From assembly GCA_022702545.1 (NCBI GenBank), contig JAHRBC010000004.1:4618001-4682000 (forward strand): a DNA stretch of 64,000 nt, given 5' to 3'. The translations under genes were made by a program, and so were the position numbers. Position 1 is the stretch's first letter, and every line of letters begins with the position of its first letter. The notes beneath the pieces were generated by a model. The model saw nothing but the letters and a program-made list of their open reading frames with translations. It ran no database searches and was not told the DNA's origin. Shown here one piece after another: positions 1 through 11,938 of this stretch. This DNA comes from Phycomyces nitens (taxonomy: Eukaryota; Mucoromycota; Mucoromycetes; Mucorales; Phycomycetaceae).

Positions 1-1292
1 ATAATCTAGTCATCTTTTGGAGGCATGACATATCTTTAAGGGCTGGTGGGGTGTACTAGAACAATAAGCCCCAAAAAAAGAAAGTATTGGTAATATTTAA
101 TAGCAAGAATATTAAGATATCCGAGAATATTCCTGTAAGCACTATAAAATAAGGGAAAAAAAGAAAATAATTCATTTATAGGTGGAATAATCGGCCGCCT
201 AAAAAATCGGGCTTGGTTTATACAATGCAGCCCACAAGCTGACTTTGGGACGGAAAAATTAATGGCTTCATTTAAGCTTCACAGTATGATTTGACAGTCA
301 AGTAATGCAAGAACCCTGTTTGGTCAGACCCAATTAGCAGCTAATGATATTTGATTATCAAAGGGCGTAAAGAATGTAGCATGGTCCCTGGAGAAAATCA
401 AAGAAGGCAGTATAATTATCAGTTATTGCTTTTTAAGCAGGAGGTCCTGGTATTCATTTAGATTACTACAAATCAAGCTGAAAGCATAAATGGTTTGGTC
501 CAGATTTGTCTCCTGCAGTTTATCAGAATAGCTTAGTTCGTACTTCAAAACTATTGTGGCCAAATGTCCTTGGAAGCAAGGGGTGTACGTACTGGACAAC
601 CCAAAGTTTGGATTTCAATACACTCAAGGCTGTTTAGTGCCCTTTTATATATATATATATACAGCACAGTCATTTGATAAATAATATAATGTTTAATAAA
701 AAAGGCTTACATTTATACAGCTTAAATATTACGATGAATTAACAATATCATTAAACAGTCTTACCACTCGAATGTTGGAACAAATAGATCAAAAAATGTC
801 CAAGGGTTCTCATGTTAGTCTTGAAAAAATTATCAATAGATTTTAAATTTTCCATGGTATCCAAATATGTTTTGCAAATCACAATAGAGACCAAGGTAGT
901 TTACAGATACTGACCACATGCTATAGCCACACGCCCTCTGCCTCTTTGGAGCATAGCAATACAAAAAAAAAGGCATTCGTTATTATGCATTTTATCAAGG
1001 AGAATATAACATGGATATTAAATTTAATGAACCTTTCTTGATTCAAGTTGTAAAATAAGCATTGCAAAAAATACTTGCCAAAAATGAGCTTTTTGGTTTT
1101 ATGCTTTATTTAAATCAGCAAAACGCCACCAGGATCTGTAGCATTATTCTTAAAGAGCTTGGAGGATGGTACATTAAAATAAGCTAAACATATCTTTGCA
1201 AACAATCTCTTTAGATCAAATGAGCTGATTATCAATAGTTTAAGAGTGTTAGTATTTTGCATGTATTTCAATACATGTTTATAAACCATAAA
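1..1292. other. AT-rich non-coding DNA outside the inverted repeat
   Basis: No gene is supported here. Open frames are short and carry no recognisable motif. A (TA)n run lies near 645-660. Homology with the right arm of the inverted repeat begins only at about 1293. Confidence 0.5.
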
Positions 1293-3240
1293 CATATACA
1301 TATCATGCGAGTAGAAATGCTGAATTAGAGATGGGGTTTGGTATTCCAAGCCAAAAGGTTTTAAAAGTGGCAGGCATCCTCTCGAGAGAAAGAAATCTTG
1401 CAACAAATCGACTTGAAAAAAAAGTTAATGATAGAGAGAGAGAGAGAGATAAAATTTATTCAGGTGAAATATACCATGGACTATCAAGACTCTATTTATT
1501 AAAACGTCCCTAGTGTAATACTATTTCTACAAATATGGATCTGATAGTTCGTCGGCTGTTTCAATTCTTAAAACAAATGCAGTCAGGAATTGTGATTAGT
1601 CGCAAGACCTAACCATTGGGTTGTAGTATACTTTATAGTCGATCAATTGAATGATATCGGCAATGCTGTATATGCTAGAAAAATGCAGGTAATATATCAA
1701 GATCTATGAGGTAGAGTATTCTGGCCTTATAAAGTCTATAGAAATGGATATTCTTCTAGAGCTCTAATCCCATGTAAAATGCTCAATACTCTTGCTGCAC
1801 AGGAAAAGAGGGGTGATAAATAACCGATAAAGAGAAATCGTTTGCACTTTTAGTGCACATTAGCAAGCTTCTTGATGCAGCACCTCAAGGTTTCCTGCTT
1901 ATTGTAGCAAGGGTGCAGTATACAAACAAGAAAAGCATATCCAAGGCAAGGCAGGGAATTAGGTATATCTAAAGAACATTACCAAGCCAAGTTTCTATAA
2001 TTAAAAAGAGTGATGTTTGACACTATGTTCCCCAGTATACATCATTATATGGATTCTTTTGATGATGTTGGAAAATACAGTTTCAAGAATGCTGAATGTA
2101 TTGTACTTGAGATTATATCTTGAAACTATAATCGTAGGCCTCTGAATGTCCTATGTTTTCTTGATATGAGATTTAAAGATTCAAGGCTGGGTACGAGTGT
2201 CCGAATAAAGTAAAGCACTTGCTTGACAAAGTGAATTCTAGTATGTTTTTGTGAATTTGTAATTGGAATGTTAAAAGAACCCGAGAAAAAAAACAAACCG
2301 TCTTGTATAACCAGAAATCAGCATAGACATCTTGGAGTATTAATGACATTTTTTTAAAGATAAAAATAAAATAACAAGGATTTACATATTTGCACCCACC
2401 TTGAATATTGTTCGTATCCAAGAATTTCCTTGGTTTAGGTGTTTTTCTATTGCTTATAAATTCAGTGTACATACCATGATATGAACCGAGATTGATATCA
2501 CAGAAAGCAATATTAAACATTTGGCAGAATAAGAAACATTGGTCGTTTGTTACCTTTGCAATGCAGCTTATACCAATCTATAGCAGGTTCAACTGTTATT
2601 GGTTCCATACTACTGTATATTTATACCATCAAGTACAAACAATATAGGTAGAAAAAGTAACTTGTGAAAAGCAAATATCGAAAATGTAATTTTATTTATT
2701 GGTTTCTGGTGAACAATATTTTCGGTTTTGATAAAGTGAATTGATGGTTTGGATTGACCTCGATTACTAAACCATTTTTTGCCATTTGTTTTGCAAAGAG
2801 ATTTGAATCAATTAAAACATGTCTTTAATTGATCTGCAATTTTATGGGTCGTATTCAAGATGTGCAAGATTGATATAGAAAAGTAATGCGCTACTCATGT
2901 CATTCTCCACTGTACTTTTCTTATCTAATGTAAGAAATTATATGTATAATAGTAGTGCCTTTATTATTGATTTAAGCAAAAATATGTATTTTTAAAAAAA
3001 GTTTCATCATTCTTTGAATATACTTGAAAACCTTGTAACATTGAATGTTTAACTTATAAATATTCAATATGTAAACCACACAGATGTTCTAGACACTGGC
3101 TCTGTTGTATTATACATGGAAAAATACCATTTTAATCAACATTAATTTACTGATAAACTCCCAATGTTAGTTTACCTATAGTTATTCTTAGCTCACTGTT
3201 ACTTATCAGGTTCTTTTTTTTTGGATTTTTTACCAAAGAC
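1293..3240. repeat. Outer left arm of large inverted repeat (mirror of 16360-18307)
   Basis: This stretch reads as the reverse complement of 16360-18307. Long blocks, for example 2640-2860 against 16740-16930, look identical by eye, and the mirrored 115-codon open frames at 2173-2520 and 17079-17426 differ by one residue. An (AG)n run at 1435-1449 mirrors the (CT)n run at about 18151-18168. No gene is recognised inside. The frames are open in both arms only because the DNA itself is nearly identical. Homology stops at about 1293 and 18307, where the sequences abruptly differ. Confidence 0.9.
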
Positions 3241-5580
3241 AATATGATTTATGGTTTAGAAACATTATTGTCTCAATAAGCACACTATACTTAATTCGAG
3301 ATTTGTATCCCCAAATCCAAATTGTCAAAAAGTGGTCAGAAAGAGTAGCAGTTTTGGTATTGTGGGCATGGTTTTCATCCCCATGTTGAGACTTTGTAAA
3401 GAATATTTATAATTGCAGTAATATATATATATATATATATGTAACATTACAATATAGAGCTGTTTTATACGCCATCTAATGACTATTAGCAGAACACAAT
3501 GGGTTATAGTAAGATGATGTTCAGATTATTATGGATAAACTTATCTAAAATCGTAAAAACCAATCGAGGGATTTGTTGGCAGGATAAAATGGATAAAATA
3601 TACCGTGAGTCTTTTCGTTGACTTGTATTAATGAACATTTATAGATAAAATTGGAAAAAGGGAAAGAGAGAGAAAAGGGTCAAGTGGATACGAGTAAAGT
3701 TTATACACAAGAGTTAGTATTGACTTTGAATAAAATTTGAAATGGAAGGGTCACAGAATTAATGCCCTTTTGAACCACTTCTTTTCAAGAGTATACACGT
3801 AAGATTATTCCATATGGATGCAAATTATTGCCTATTTAAGAACAATCTAGAAGCATTCCTACAAGATACGTCAAGGCTAGTCAAAGAAGCCTATTCCGCA
3901 TCGATGATGCCTTGCAAGAACTAAATACATTCAGATTACACAGCATTTATCAATTGCGATCTAGGTAAAAAGAGAGCATTACATTTGACCATACATATCA
4001 CCTCTTTAGTATATAGCATATTTACCCGTAGTCTTGTGGTACAAAGAGTTTGATCGACTTACACATATAAAATGTACAGGCAATTTGATTATTAATTCAT
4101 CACTATAAACCTTTCTCTTTGCAAATAATTACTTTAAGCACCAAGATGGAATACGTTAGCTTTGGCAAGACAGGAATGCGCGTAAGTCCTCAATGGTCCA
4201 CTTGAGTCTATCTAATTAACCTCTTAGGTGTCGCGCTTGTGCCTTGGTGCCATGTCTTTTGGTTCATCCAAATGGGCGAGCTGGGTAAAAGAGGAGGAAG
4301 ACTCTCTCAAGATCATAGAAGCTGCCTACAAGGCCGGAATCAACTTCTTTGACACTGCTGATTCTTATTCCAATGGAGAGAGCGAGCGTATTCTCGGAAA
4401 GGCCATCAAACAGCTGCAAATGCCTCGTAATCGTATTGTTGTTGCCACCAAGCTTTTATTCCCAGTTTCTCAGGACGTTGGTGTAAATCTCTACCATTCT
4501 AATCTGGATCAATCTCAAGAATATGTGAATACCTATGGTCTCTCAAGAAAGCACGTATTGGATGCTGTCGAAGCCTCTCTGGAACGTCTTGGCCTTGAGT
4601 ACATTGATCTCTACCAGATCCAACGCTTTAGTCGTGTAAGTTGAGCTTTAGTTTTATTTTTTATTTTCTCACACTGGACTATCAACCAGAATACGCCTAT
4701 TGAAGAAACGATGGAAGCTCTTAATGATCTTGTAAGATCTGGAAAGGTCCGGTACATTGGTGCCAGCTCAATGAAGGCTTGGGAATTCCAAAAGGCAAAT
4801 TCTATTGCTGAGAAGAATGGTTGGGCTAGATTCTCTTCCATGCAGAACCTTTACAACCTATTGTACCGCGAAGAGGAGCGAGAGATGATCCCTTACTGTA
4901 TCGATCAAGGTATTGCTCAGATTCCATGGTCCCCCTTGGCTCGTGGCTACTTGACAGGCAAGAGCCGGTCATCGGCCCGCAGTCAGACAGATGAAGCTAT
5001 CAACAGATTATTTGCCAGAAATGATGACGAAAGCAATGAGCTGATTATTGACCGAGTGGTTGAGATCTCTGAGAAGAGAAGTATAACTGCTGCCCAGGTA
5101 AACACAATGGACAACTTATGAAAAGAGATTATTGACTAGATGTGAATTAGGTTGCATTGGCCTGGTTGTTCTCTAAAGGCTATGTTACGGCGCCTATCGT
5201 GGGTATCAGTAAAGTGGAGCAACTGTATGATTTGATAGATGCCATCAGTATAAAGCTATCTGCAGAAGAAGTGAAATATTTAGAAGAAGCATATACTCAT
5301 CGAGGATTAATCCCAACGTAATTTGAATTCTTTATAATAAATTAATTATAAATTGATGGCTATATTTTGAGACTACCAGGCATCTCTTTTCCATTTTTAT
5401 TTTGACATACTCAATAGTTTTATTTTCAATAAAAGAAAGTTTAAAATAAATAGTAATAATATATTAATTACCAGAACAAATTCATGTTATACACTCTTAT
5501 AGTTATATAGCTTTTTGCTATAGATACGATGTCCAAGAATTGTAAAGAAAGAGGACAAGCGAGCAAAAAAGTATTATATG
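3241..5580 (+). repeat. Reductase repeat unit, copy 1 (direct repeat of 7060-9370)
   Basis: The unit runs from the shared block starting ATATGATTTATGG (3242) through the reductase gene to about 5580, where similarity to the downstream flank of copy 2 ends. The same unit is present at 7060-9370 on the same strand and at about 14030-16359 inverted. Copies differ by many substitutions and small indels in the non-coding flanks, so they are clearly more diverged than the outer arms. An (AT)n run at 3421-3440 is expanded in this copy. Exon lengths are identical in all copies. Confidence 0.88.
4146..5321 (+). CDS. Aldo/keto reductase, copy 1 (catalytic His replaced)
   Basis: Four exons: 4146-4181, 4228-4635, 4690-5097, 5151-5321. 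They join in phase to 340 residues, a normal length for the family. All introns are GT-AG. The protein looks like an aryl-alcohol-dehydrogenase-like NADPH-dependent carbonyl reductase, a cytosolic TIM barrel. Tetrad positions visible are Asp54 (FFDTADSY), Tyr59 and Lys87 (VVATK). The fourth position, residue 144, is Gln (DLYQIQRFSR, codon CAA 4621-4623), whereas both paralogues read DLYQIHRFDH. Loss of this His would be expected to impair normal reductase chemistry, although the frame and splice sites are intact. C-terminal cofactor-binding residues (SPLARG, GISKVEQL) are kept. A TATAAAA lies at about 4066-4073. The start is fixed by the conserved MEYV N-terminus shared by all copies. Substrate unknown. 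Confidence 0.93.
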
Positions 5581-6160
5581 GTACATTCGGACTTGGATAT
5601 CAACGTTTTTACGTACTTTTCAAAAGCCCAAGACTTTTGCAAAAATAAAGCTATCAAAAATCTGAGCCGCGCGTGGGATAACCATAGCATTGATTAATGC
5701 ATCCTGCGGCTTCTTTTTTAACTAAATAGCTTTAACAAAAAAAACTTTGTGTTTTAAAGATTTGCTAGTAAGAGATGCTTACATGGCAGAGATCATAATT
5801 ATATTTTCCAGTATGTCGAATATTAAATATCATTATTATTATTTTACCTGCGGCGTTTTATCAAACAAAATTGAAACAAATTCGACAAAAGTCGATAGTT
5901 AAAGCTGAAAAATGTAAACAACAAATGGACGACAAAATCCGCCTGATCCTATACATAGGACGATCAACAACCCACGGATTTCACCTCAGAATAGCCTTAA
6001 TGGCTCGCCCGCCCATATACCCACGGTCTCACCCTTTGACATCTCATCGTCGACATTGTAACAATCTGCCAAACCCGTACCAATTTTCAGCAACTGGGCT
6101 CGTTACAGCCTGAGGAAAGCCAGTAACCATCTTTGATGATGCCTCTGCGAAAGTAGGATT
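5581..6160. other. Unique spacer between copy 1 and the TIR element
   Basis: This DNA has no counterpart in the other reductase units. An 80-codon frame at 5871-6113 has no recognisable domain. The string CCTGCGGC/CCTGCGGCG recurs at about 5704 and 5849. No gene is supported. Confidence 0.4.
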
Positions 6161-6162
6161 AG

Positions 6163-7057
6163 AGAGTGATTTATGTTTGCTTTATAATACATTGCCAAAA
6201 AAGGACTTTCTTGTTACAATGACTATCTTAAATTGGAATTCCGACACATCACTATACAAATGGAAATATGACAAATGGCGAGTTGTTTGTGTATAGAATT
6301 CTGGGAGAGAAATATATGTAAAAGAGTTTCCAAAAAAAACGGCAGATAACTATAATAAATGGAGCATTTTGTTTCAGGAAACTTGTGTTTTTAGCTAAAT
6401 GTAATTTAAAATGATAGAAATAAAAGCTACAAATTAAATATATCTTTAAGAATACTATAGACAGTTTTCGCTACTTTAGATTAGTTTTTGTTTGATCCAG
6501 AGAGAGAGAGAGCTGCAACTATTAAGTCCAAGAAGATCTTACTGTGGTTCTTTATATTGGACAAAATATCAAAAGTAGATTATCGGGAATCAGCTCATTA
6601 CTGATGATCTGTGCTTATGCTTCTTTGTACTGGTCTCTTTTGCAGACAGATGAAAAAGAATATTGAATATTCTTTAAAGATTGTCAACTGTTGTTATCAG
6701 TACTAAAGGACTGGATTTCTCAACTGGCAAAAAAGGGCCAGATTCCTTAAAACGCATCATTTTAAAGCTGTTTTCAGTATTAATGCTTGTTATTTTTTTT
6801 AGACATTGGTAGAAAGTATACAGCAAGTGAATATGAGAGCAAGATATGCTAATCTTGCAGAACTTTTATTTTACAACCCATTAACAATGCCATATGAATG
6901 AATTCTGTTGTTCAGCAAATTTTGCATTTTATTTTCAAGATGAGTACCCAAAAAAGGCGGGTTCACTTTGGTTTCAAAAAAAAAAAACTTCTAAAATCAG
7001 AGTCTTTGTCAATTTTGCTGCGTAGTAATAATAACACAGCAAACATAAATCACCCTC
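6163..7057. mobile_element. Non-autonomous TIR DNA transposon (MITE-like), about 0.9 kb
   Basis: The ends are inverted repeats. The left end reads GAGAGTGATTTATGTTTGC (6162-6180). The right end is the reverse complement of GAGGGTGATTTATGTTTGC (7039-7057), a single mismatch. Both ends are flanked by TA, as expected for Tc1/mariner-type insertion. I see no transposase in the interior, so it is probably a deletion derivative or MITE. The right end abuts the first base of the second reductase repeat unit, so the element marks the tandem-duplication junction. Confidence 0.7.
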
Positions 7058-7059
7058 TA

Positions 7060-9845
7060 ATATGATTTATGGTTTAGAAACATTATTGCCTCGGTAAGCA
7101 CACTATACTTAATTCGAGATTTGTATTCCCAAATCCAAATATGCTAGAAGTGGTCAGAAATAGTAGCAATTGTGGTATTGTGGGCATGGTTTTCATCCCC
7201 ATGTTGGGACTTTGTAAAGAATATTCGTAACATTGCATTATGGAGCCGTTTTATATGCAATCTAATGACTATTAGCAGAACACAATGGGTTATAGTAAAA
7301 CAATATTCAGAGTATTACGGATAAACTTATCTAAAATCGTAAAAACCAACCGAGGGATATGTTGGCAAGATAATAAGGATAAAATGGATAAAATATACCG
7401 AGAGTCTGTTCGTTGGCATATTATTAATGAACATTTATAGATAAAATTGGAACAAGGGAAAGAGAGAGAAAAGGGTCAAGTGGATATGAGTAAAGTTTAT
7501 ACACAAGAGCTAGTATTGACTTTGAATAAAATTTGAAATGGAAGGGTCACAGAATTAATGCCCTTTTGAACCACTTCTTTTCAAGAGTATACACGTAAGA
7601 TCATTCCATATTTGGATGCACATTATTGCCTATTTAAGAACAATCTAGAAGTGTTCCTATAAGATACGTCAAGGCTAGTCAAAGAAGCCTATTCCGCATC
7701 GATGATACCTTGCAAGAGCTAAATAAATTCAGATTACACAGCATTTATCAATTGCGATCTAGGTAAAAAGATAGCATTACATTTGACCATACATATCACC
7801 TCTTTAGTATATGGCATATTTACCCGTAGTCTTGTGGTACAAAGAGTTTGATCGACTTACACACATAAAAGGTACTGCCAATTTGATTATTAATTCATTA
7901 TTATAAACCTTTCTCTTTACAAATAATTACTTTAAGCACCAAGATGGAATACGTTCGCTTTGGCAAGACAGGAATGCGCGTAAGTCCTCAATGGTCTACT
8001 TAAATCTGTCTAATCAACCTCTTAGGTGTCGCGCTTGTGCCTTGGTGGCATGTCTTTTGGTTCACCCAAATGGCAGAGCTGGGTAAAAGAGGAGGAAGAC
8101 TCTCTCAAGATCATAGAAGCTGCCTACAAGGCCGGAATCAACTTCTTTGACACTGCTGATGCTTATTCCAACGGAGAGAGTGAGCGTATTCTCGGAAAGG
8201 CCATCAAACAGCTGCAAATGCCTCGTAATCGTATTGTTGTTGCCACCAAGCTTTTCTTCCCGGTTTCTCAGGATATTAGTGCAAATCTCTTCCATTCAAA
8301 TCTGGACCAATCTCAAGAATATGTGAATACCTATGGTCTCTCAAGAAAGCACGTATTTGATGCCGTTGAAGCCTCTCTGGAACGTCTTGGCCTTGAGTAC
8401 ATTGATCTCTACCAGATCCACCGCTTTGATCATGTAAGTTGAGCTTTAGTTTTATAATATTTTATTTTTATTTTCTCACACTGGATTATCAACCAGAATA
8501 CGCCTATTGAAGAAACGATGGAAGCTCTTAATGATCTTGTAAGATCTGGAAAGGTCCGGTACATTGGTGCCAGCTCAATGAAGGCTTGGGAATTCCAAAA
8601 GGCAAATTCTATTGCTGAGAAGAATGGTTGGGCTAGATTCTCTTGCATGCAGAACCTTTACAACCTATTGTACCGCGAAGAGGAGCGAGAGATGATCCCT
8701 TACTGTATCGATCAAGGTATTGCTCAGATTCCATGGTCCCCCCTGGCTCGTGGCCACTTGACAGGCAAGAACCGGTCATCGACTCGTAGCCAGACAGATG
8801 GGGCTATCAACAGATTATTTGCCAGAAAGGAAGACGAAAGCAATGAGCTGATTATTGACCGAGTGGTTGAGATCTCTGAGAAGAGAAATATAACTGCTGC
8901 CCAGGTAAACACAATGGATAGCTTATGAAAAGAGGTTATTGACTAGATGTAAATTAGGTTGCATTGGCCTGGTTGTTTTCCAAAGACCATGTCACGGCGC
9001 CTATCTTGGGTGTCGGTAAAGTGGAGCATCTGAATGATTTGATAGATGCCATTGGTATAAAGCTATCTGCAGAAGAAGTGAAATATTTAGAAGAGGCATA
9101 TATTCCTAGAGGATTAATTCCAATGTAATTTGAATTCTTTATAATAAATTATAAATTGATGGCCATATTTTGAGACTACTAGGCATCTCTTTTCAATTTC
9201 CATTTTTATTTTGACATACTCAATAAAAGAAAGTTTAAAATAAATAGTAATAATTGATTAATTAACTGAGTAAATCCATGTTATACACTCGTATAGGCAT
9301 ATAAATTTTTGTTATAGATATGATGTCCAAGAATTGTAAAGAAAGAGGAAAAGCAAATAAAAAAGTATTATAAATGCAAATTTTATAAAGAAGCTTCAAT
9401 TGATAGTGGCACATGCTTAAACTTTTTAATTATTGCAAGGTCCTTTTTATATAGCTATTTTCCATGCTACTGGGTCTTTTTAATTATTATTAGTTGAGTA
9501 TCTAGTGGAATATAAAGAAGTCAAAGTTCAAGCCTCAAAATAGATAAAAACTAAAAGAAAATCGGACACATACATTGCCTCCTGTGCCAAATTGAGCTTT
9601 TGAGCCTGCCAATTGGCGCATTTGACTGATCAAAACTGCGCTTTTGGCAACTTCAATTTGCGTTAACAATTGGCATGAAAAGTCAAAAAAAAAAATGATA
9701 TGGTTTATTAGAGAGGCTCCATTCATAGACATTTTTCAAACATGTTTACAGAATTTTGACCAATGCTTCTGAGTGTAGATGGTCTTATCTCATTTGATGC
9801 CTCAACTATTCTCATTTTCAAATCATCAGTGTCGTTGAACTTGGT
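7060..9845 (+). repeat. Reductase repeat unit, copy 2, with downstream flank shared with the right arm
   Basis: From 7060 to about 9370 it parallels copy 1 (3242-5580). From about 9300 to 9845 it continues into sequence found inverted at 13545-14090 but absent downstream of copy 1. Copy 2 therefore keeps the right flank of the ancestral unit while copy 1 keeps the left flank. The shared end includes the 3' part of a transposase (9720-9965). Confidence 0.85.
7944..9128 (+). CDS. Aldo/keto reductase, copy 2
   Basis: Four exons: 7944-7979, 8026-8433, 8497-8904, 8958-9128. Together they give 340 residues with the same exon lengths and phases as the other copies. The full aldo/keto reductase tetrad is visible: Asp54 in FFDTADAYSNGESE, Tyr59, Lys87 (VVATK) and His144 in YQIHRFDH. 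The C-terminus carries SPLARGHLTG and the KVEHL segment that usually contacts the nucleotide 2'-phosphate, so NADPH use is likely. Expected role: reduction of an aldehyde or ketone in the cytosol. The substrate cannot be read from the sequence. The upstream 700 bp is homologous to that of the other copies, so regulation may be shared. With copy 3 this is the version most likely to be active. Confidence 0.95.
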
Positions 9846-9965
9846 TCTCTTGACATGAATCTTCATTGGCAACCAAAAATTCTCGATCGGATTAATCTCA
9901 AGGGAATACGGTGGAAGATAGATGTTTCTATACCCTCTTTTTGAAATAATTTATTTATATCATAA
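9720..9965 (-). pseudogene. C-terminal fragment of an IS630/Tc1-type DDE transposase
   Basis: Read on the minus strand, the frame gives RGYRNIYLPPYSLEINPIEN followed by FWLPMKIHVKR and about 45 more residues. LPPYSxExNPIE(N)FW is the hallmark around the third catalytic acidic residue of IS630/Tc1-mariner transposases. The catalytic core before it is missing, and another transposase remnant directly abuts it upstream. The end of this fragment is duplicated inverted at 13545-13675. It is dead by truncation. Confidence 0.8.
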
Positions 9966-9984
9966 GATACTTTTGATGGGCTGT

Positions 9985-11182
9985 CTTTCTAAACATTTGT
10001 CAAAGACATTGACAGAGTGTTGAATGATATTTCAAAGATGGCGGACAGGAACATTGTTACTGGCTTCCTTTATTCTGGTCCGTATATCTTCCTTATTATC
10101 GAACTGACTATGTCTTATTCGGTTATTTACAATAGCCTAGAACCGTTTAATAGGATTGAGCTCTGGTAAATAAGGTGGAAAGTACACGCATTGATAACCT
10201 CTGTTCTCAATCATTGTTCTAATTTCATCAGAGGTATAGATGAGCGGGTTTTCCATGACCAGATAAAAGCCTTTCATTTCAGGAACCTCATCCATATAGT
10301 TCACTGTATTAAATACAAATCTCAAATAATGGACAGTTACAGTTTCTCTGGGTGCTGGATCTTTTGGCTTGGGTACTTTTCTTTTGCAGTCTCCGGCTAC
10401 CTTCACTTTATTTGGCGTTTGAGGTCTTTTTATGTCTATATTCACAACCCTCTTTGAGTAAATTGCACCCAAGATTGCATGTGATACTAATTGGGTGGTG
10501 TGCGTGGTGACTACAGCTGGAGTGTTGCGCTAAGAACGGCCATAAGCAGGTCTCATATTAATATCAAATCCAGCTTTGTCAATAAAAACACAGTTCTGAA
10601 GAAAGCTCATATTTGTCATTGCCATTTCTTGCACCAATTTGACATGATGATCAAGTTTTGTGTCATTGTTTCTTGCAACAGGATAACGAGTGACTCTTTT
10701 AATTGATCAATTGCACTCATTTGATATGAAGGATCTAGCGACAGTGCTATTCAAACTGAATCCTTTGAACGCTTTTATCAAGTCATCAATAACTTCTTTG
10801 GTGGCGGAAAAAGGATTGTTGTCGTACATTTTGTAATTGCTATGACTACCAATATGAATCAATTTATTGTCCTGAGTTGTATCCATGGATATAATATTGT
10901 CAATAGACTCGTTGGTCTCTATATTAGATTTACTATCATCTGAAATATTAGTAAGTAGAATTATAATCTCTTAAGTTTTTGTGCAAGTAAAATGCTTCTT
11001 GTCTCTTTATTTTTTATATGACGTTTGAAGGTTTGAATAGGTACTACATCGTAGCCATCTTGTTTATTTTTACAAACAAAACATTTGAATTCTTTTGTTA
11101 CTTTTGAGCTGTTTATTGGGGGCATTAATAATATAATATTTACATTTTGGTTAGCAGTAGAAAAGAGAAGTTCAAGGCACAT
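9985..11182 (-). pseudogene. Degenerate IS630/Tc1-like transposase
   Basis: On the minus strand the pieces read in order. A possible N-terminal C-x2-C...H...H segment (KCFVCKNKQDG...FKRHIK) lies at 11182-10961. A helix-turn-helix-like linker ends in VTRYPVARNN. Then come CVFIDKAGFDINMRPAYGRS with the first catalytic Asp, ILGAIYSKRVVNI, GFYLVMENPLIYTSDEI and FPPYLPELNPIKRF. The second catalytic Asp (usual VMDN) is Glu, and the third acidic residue (usual NPIE) is Lys. In-frame stops occur after AYGRS, after KRF and elsewhere. It therefore cannot encode an active transposase. The assignment to the DDE_3 family is secure. The N-terminal link is less so. Confidence 0.82.
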
Positions 11183-11776
11183 TTCATTTTATTTATTTCT
11201 GAGTTGATAGTCATCTTTATTTCTACACAGCCCTTCAGAATCAACAAAACTGTCTGAATTAAAACTTTATCTTTTCTGTATCCTGGAGTTCAGAGCGACT
11301 GTACATATGAAAGTTAGAGTCATTTTTGCGGTGATATCGATGCATAAAAAGTGTAAACATTTTGAGAATGGAGACGTGTTTGATTTAGTCTTAAAAGAAC
11401 AATTGGGAAGCTTTTTCTACACTACGATAATTAATTTTAGTATCCATCTGAATGTCAGGCTGTGTCTTGGGTCTCTCAGTCTTCTGTCCGTCTAAGACAT
11501 GCTGCTCCTTCCTTTCTCACCCCGCCATTTATTGTCTTCACCCTACTTTCTTTTCTCCTTTGTCTCTCCACACCCTTTTCTTTCACGTCTTTCCAAATTT
11601 CTCTTAAATAGAAAACATATAAATACTTACAAGTGGTCCACCAAATAAAGAACAACTTTTAACATGCAATTACTTTGAATCTGACTCTTGTCAAAATATC
11701 CTTTCTTGAAGAACAATTCTATTTTCTTGCTAGGCTATGGATCGTTGGATTCAGTATTAGACAACTATTCTATTTT

Positions 11777-11829
<53 letters not shown>

Positions 11830-11938
11830 CATTTAACCTTTCACTCTACTTCTCTTATTTCTTTTCATCAAGTTTTACCTATTCACTATCTTTTTTTGTC
11901 CTGGACATTTTCACCTTAAAGACAACATATCGCGTGAC
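11183..11938. other. Non-coding loop DNA with a long (TC)n microsatellite
   Basis: No gene is supported. A (TC)n run of about 48 bp lies at 11779-11826, preceded by pyrimidine-rich DNA (11500-11600). It looks like a promoter or leader for the decayed frame that begins at 11939, but nothing proves transcription. Confidence 0.45.

Noticed and set aside
2173..2520. 115-codon minus-strand frame, nearly identical to the plus-strand frame 17079-17426
   Set aside because: Both lie in almost identical inverted arms, so conservation of the frame follows from conservation of the DNA. The composition is AT-driven and no domain is seen.
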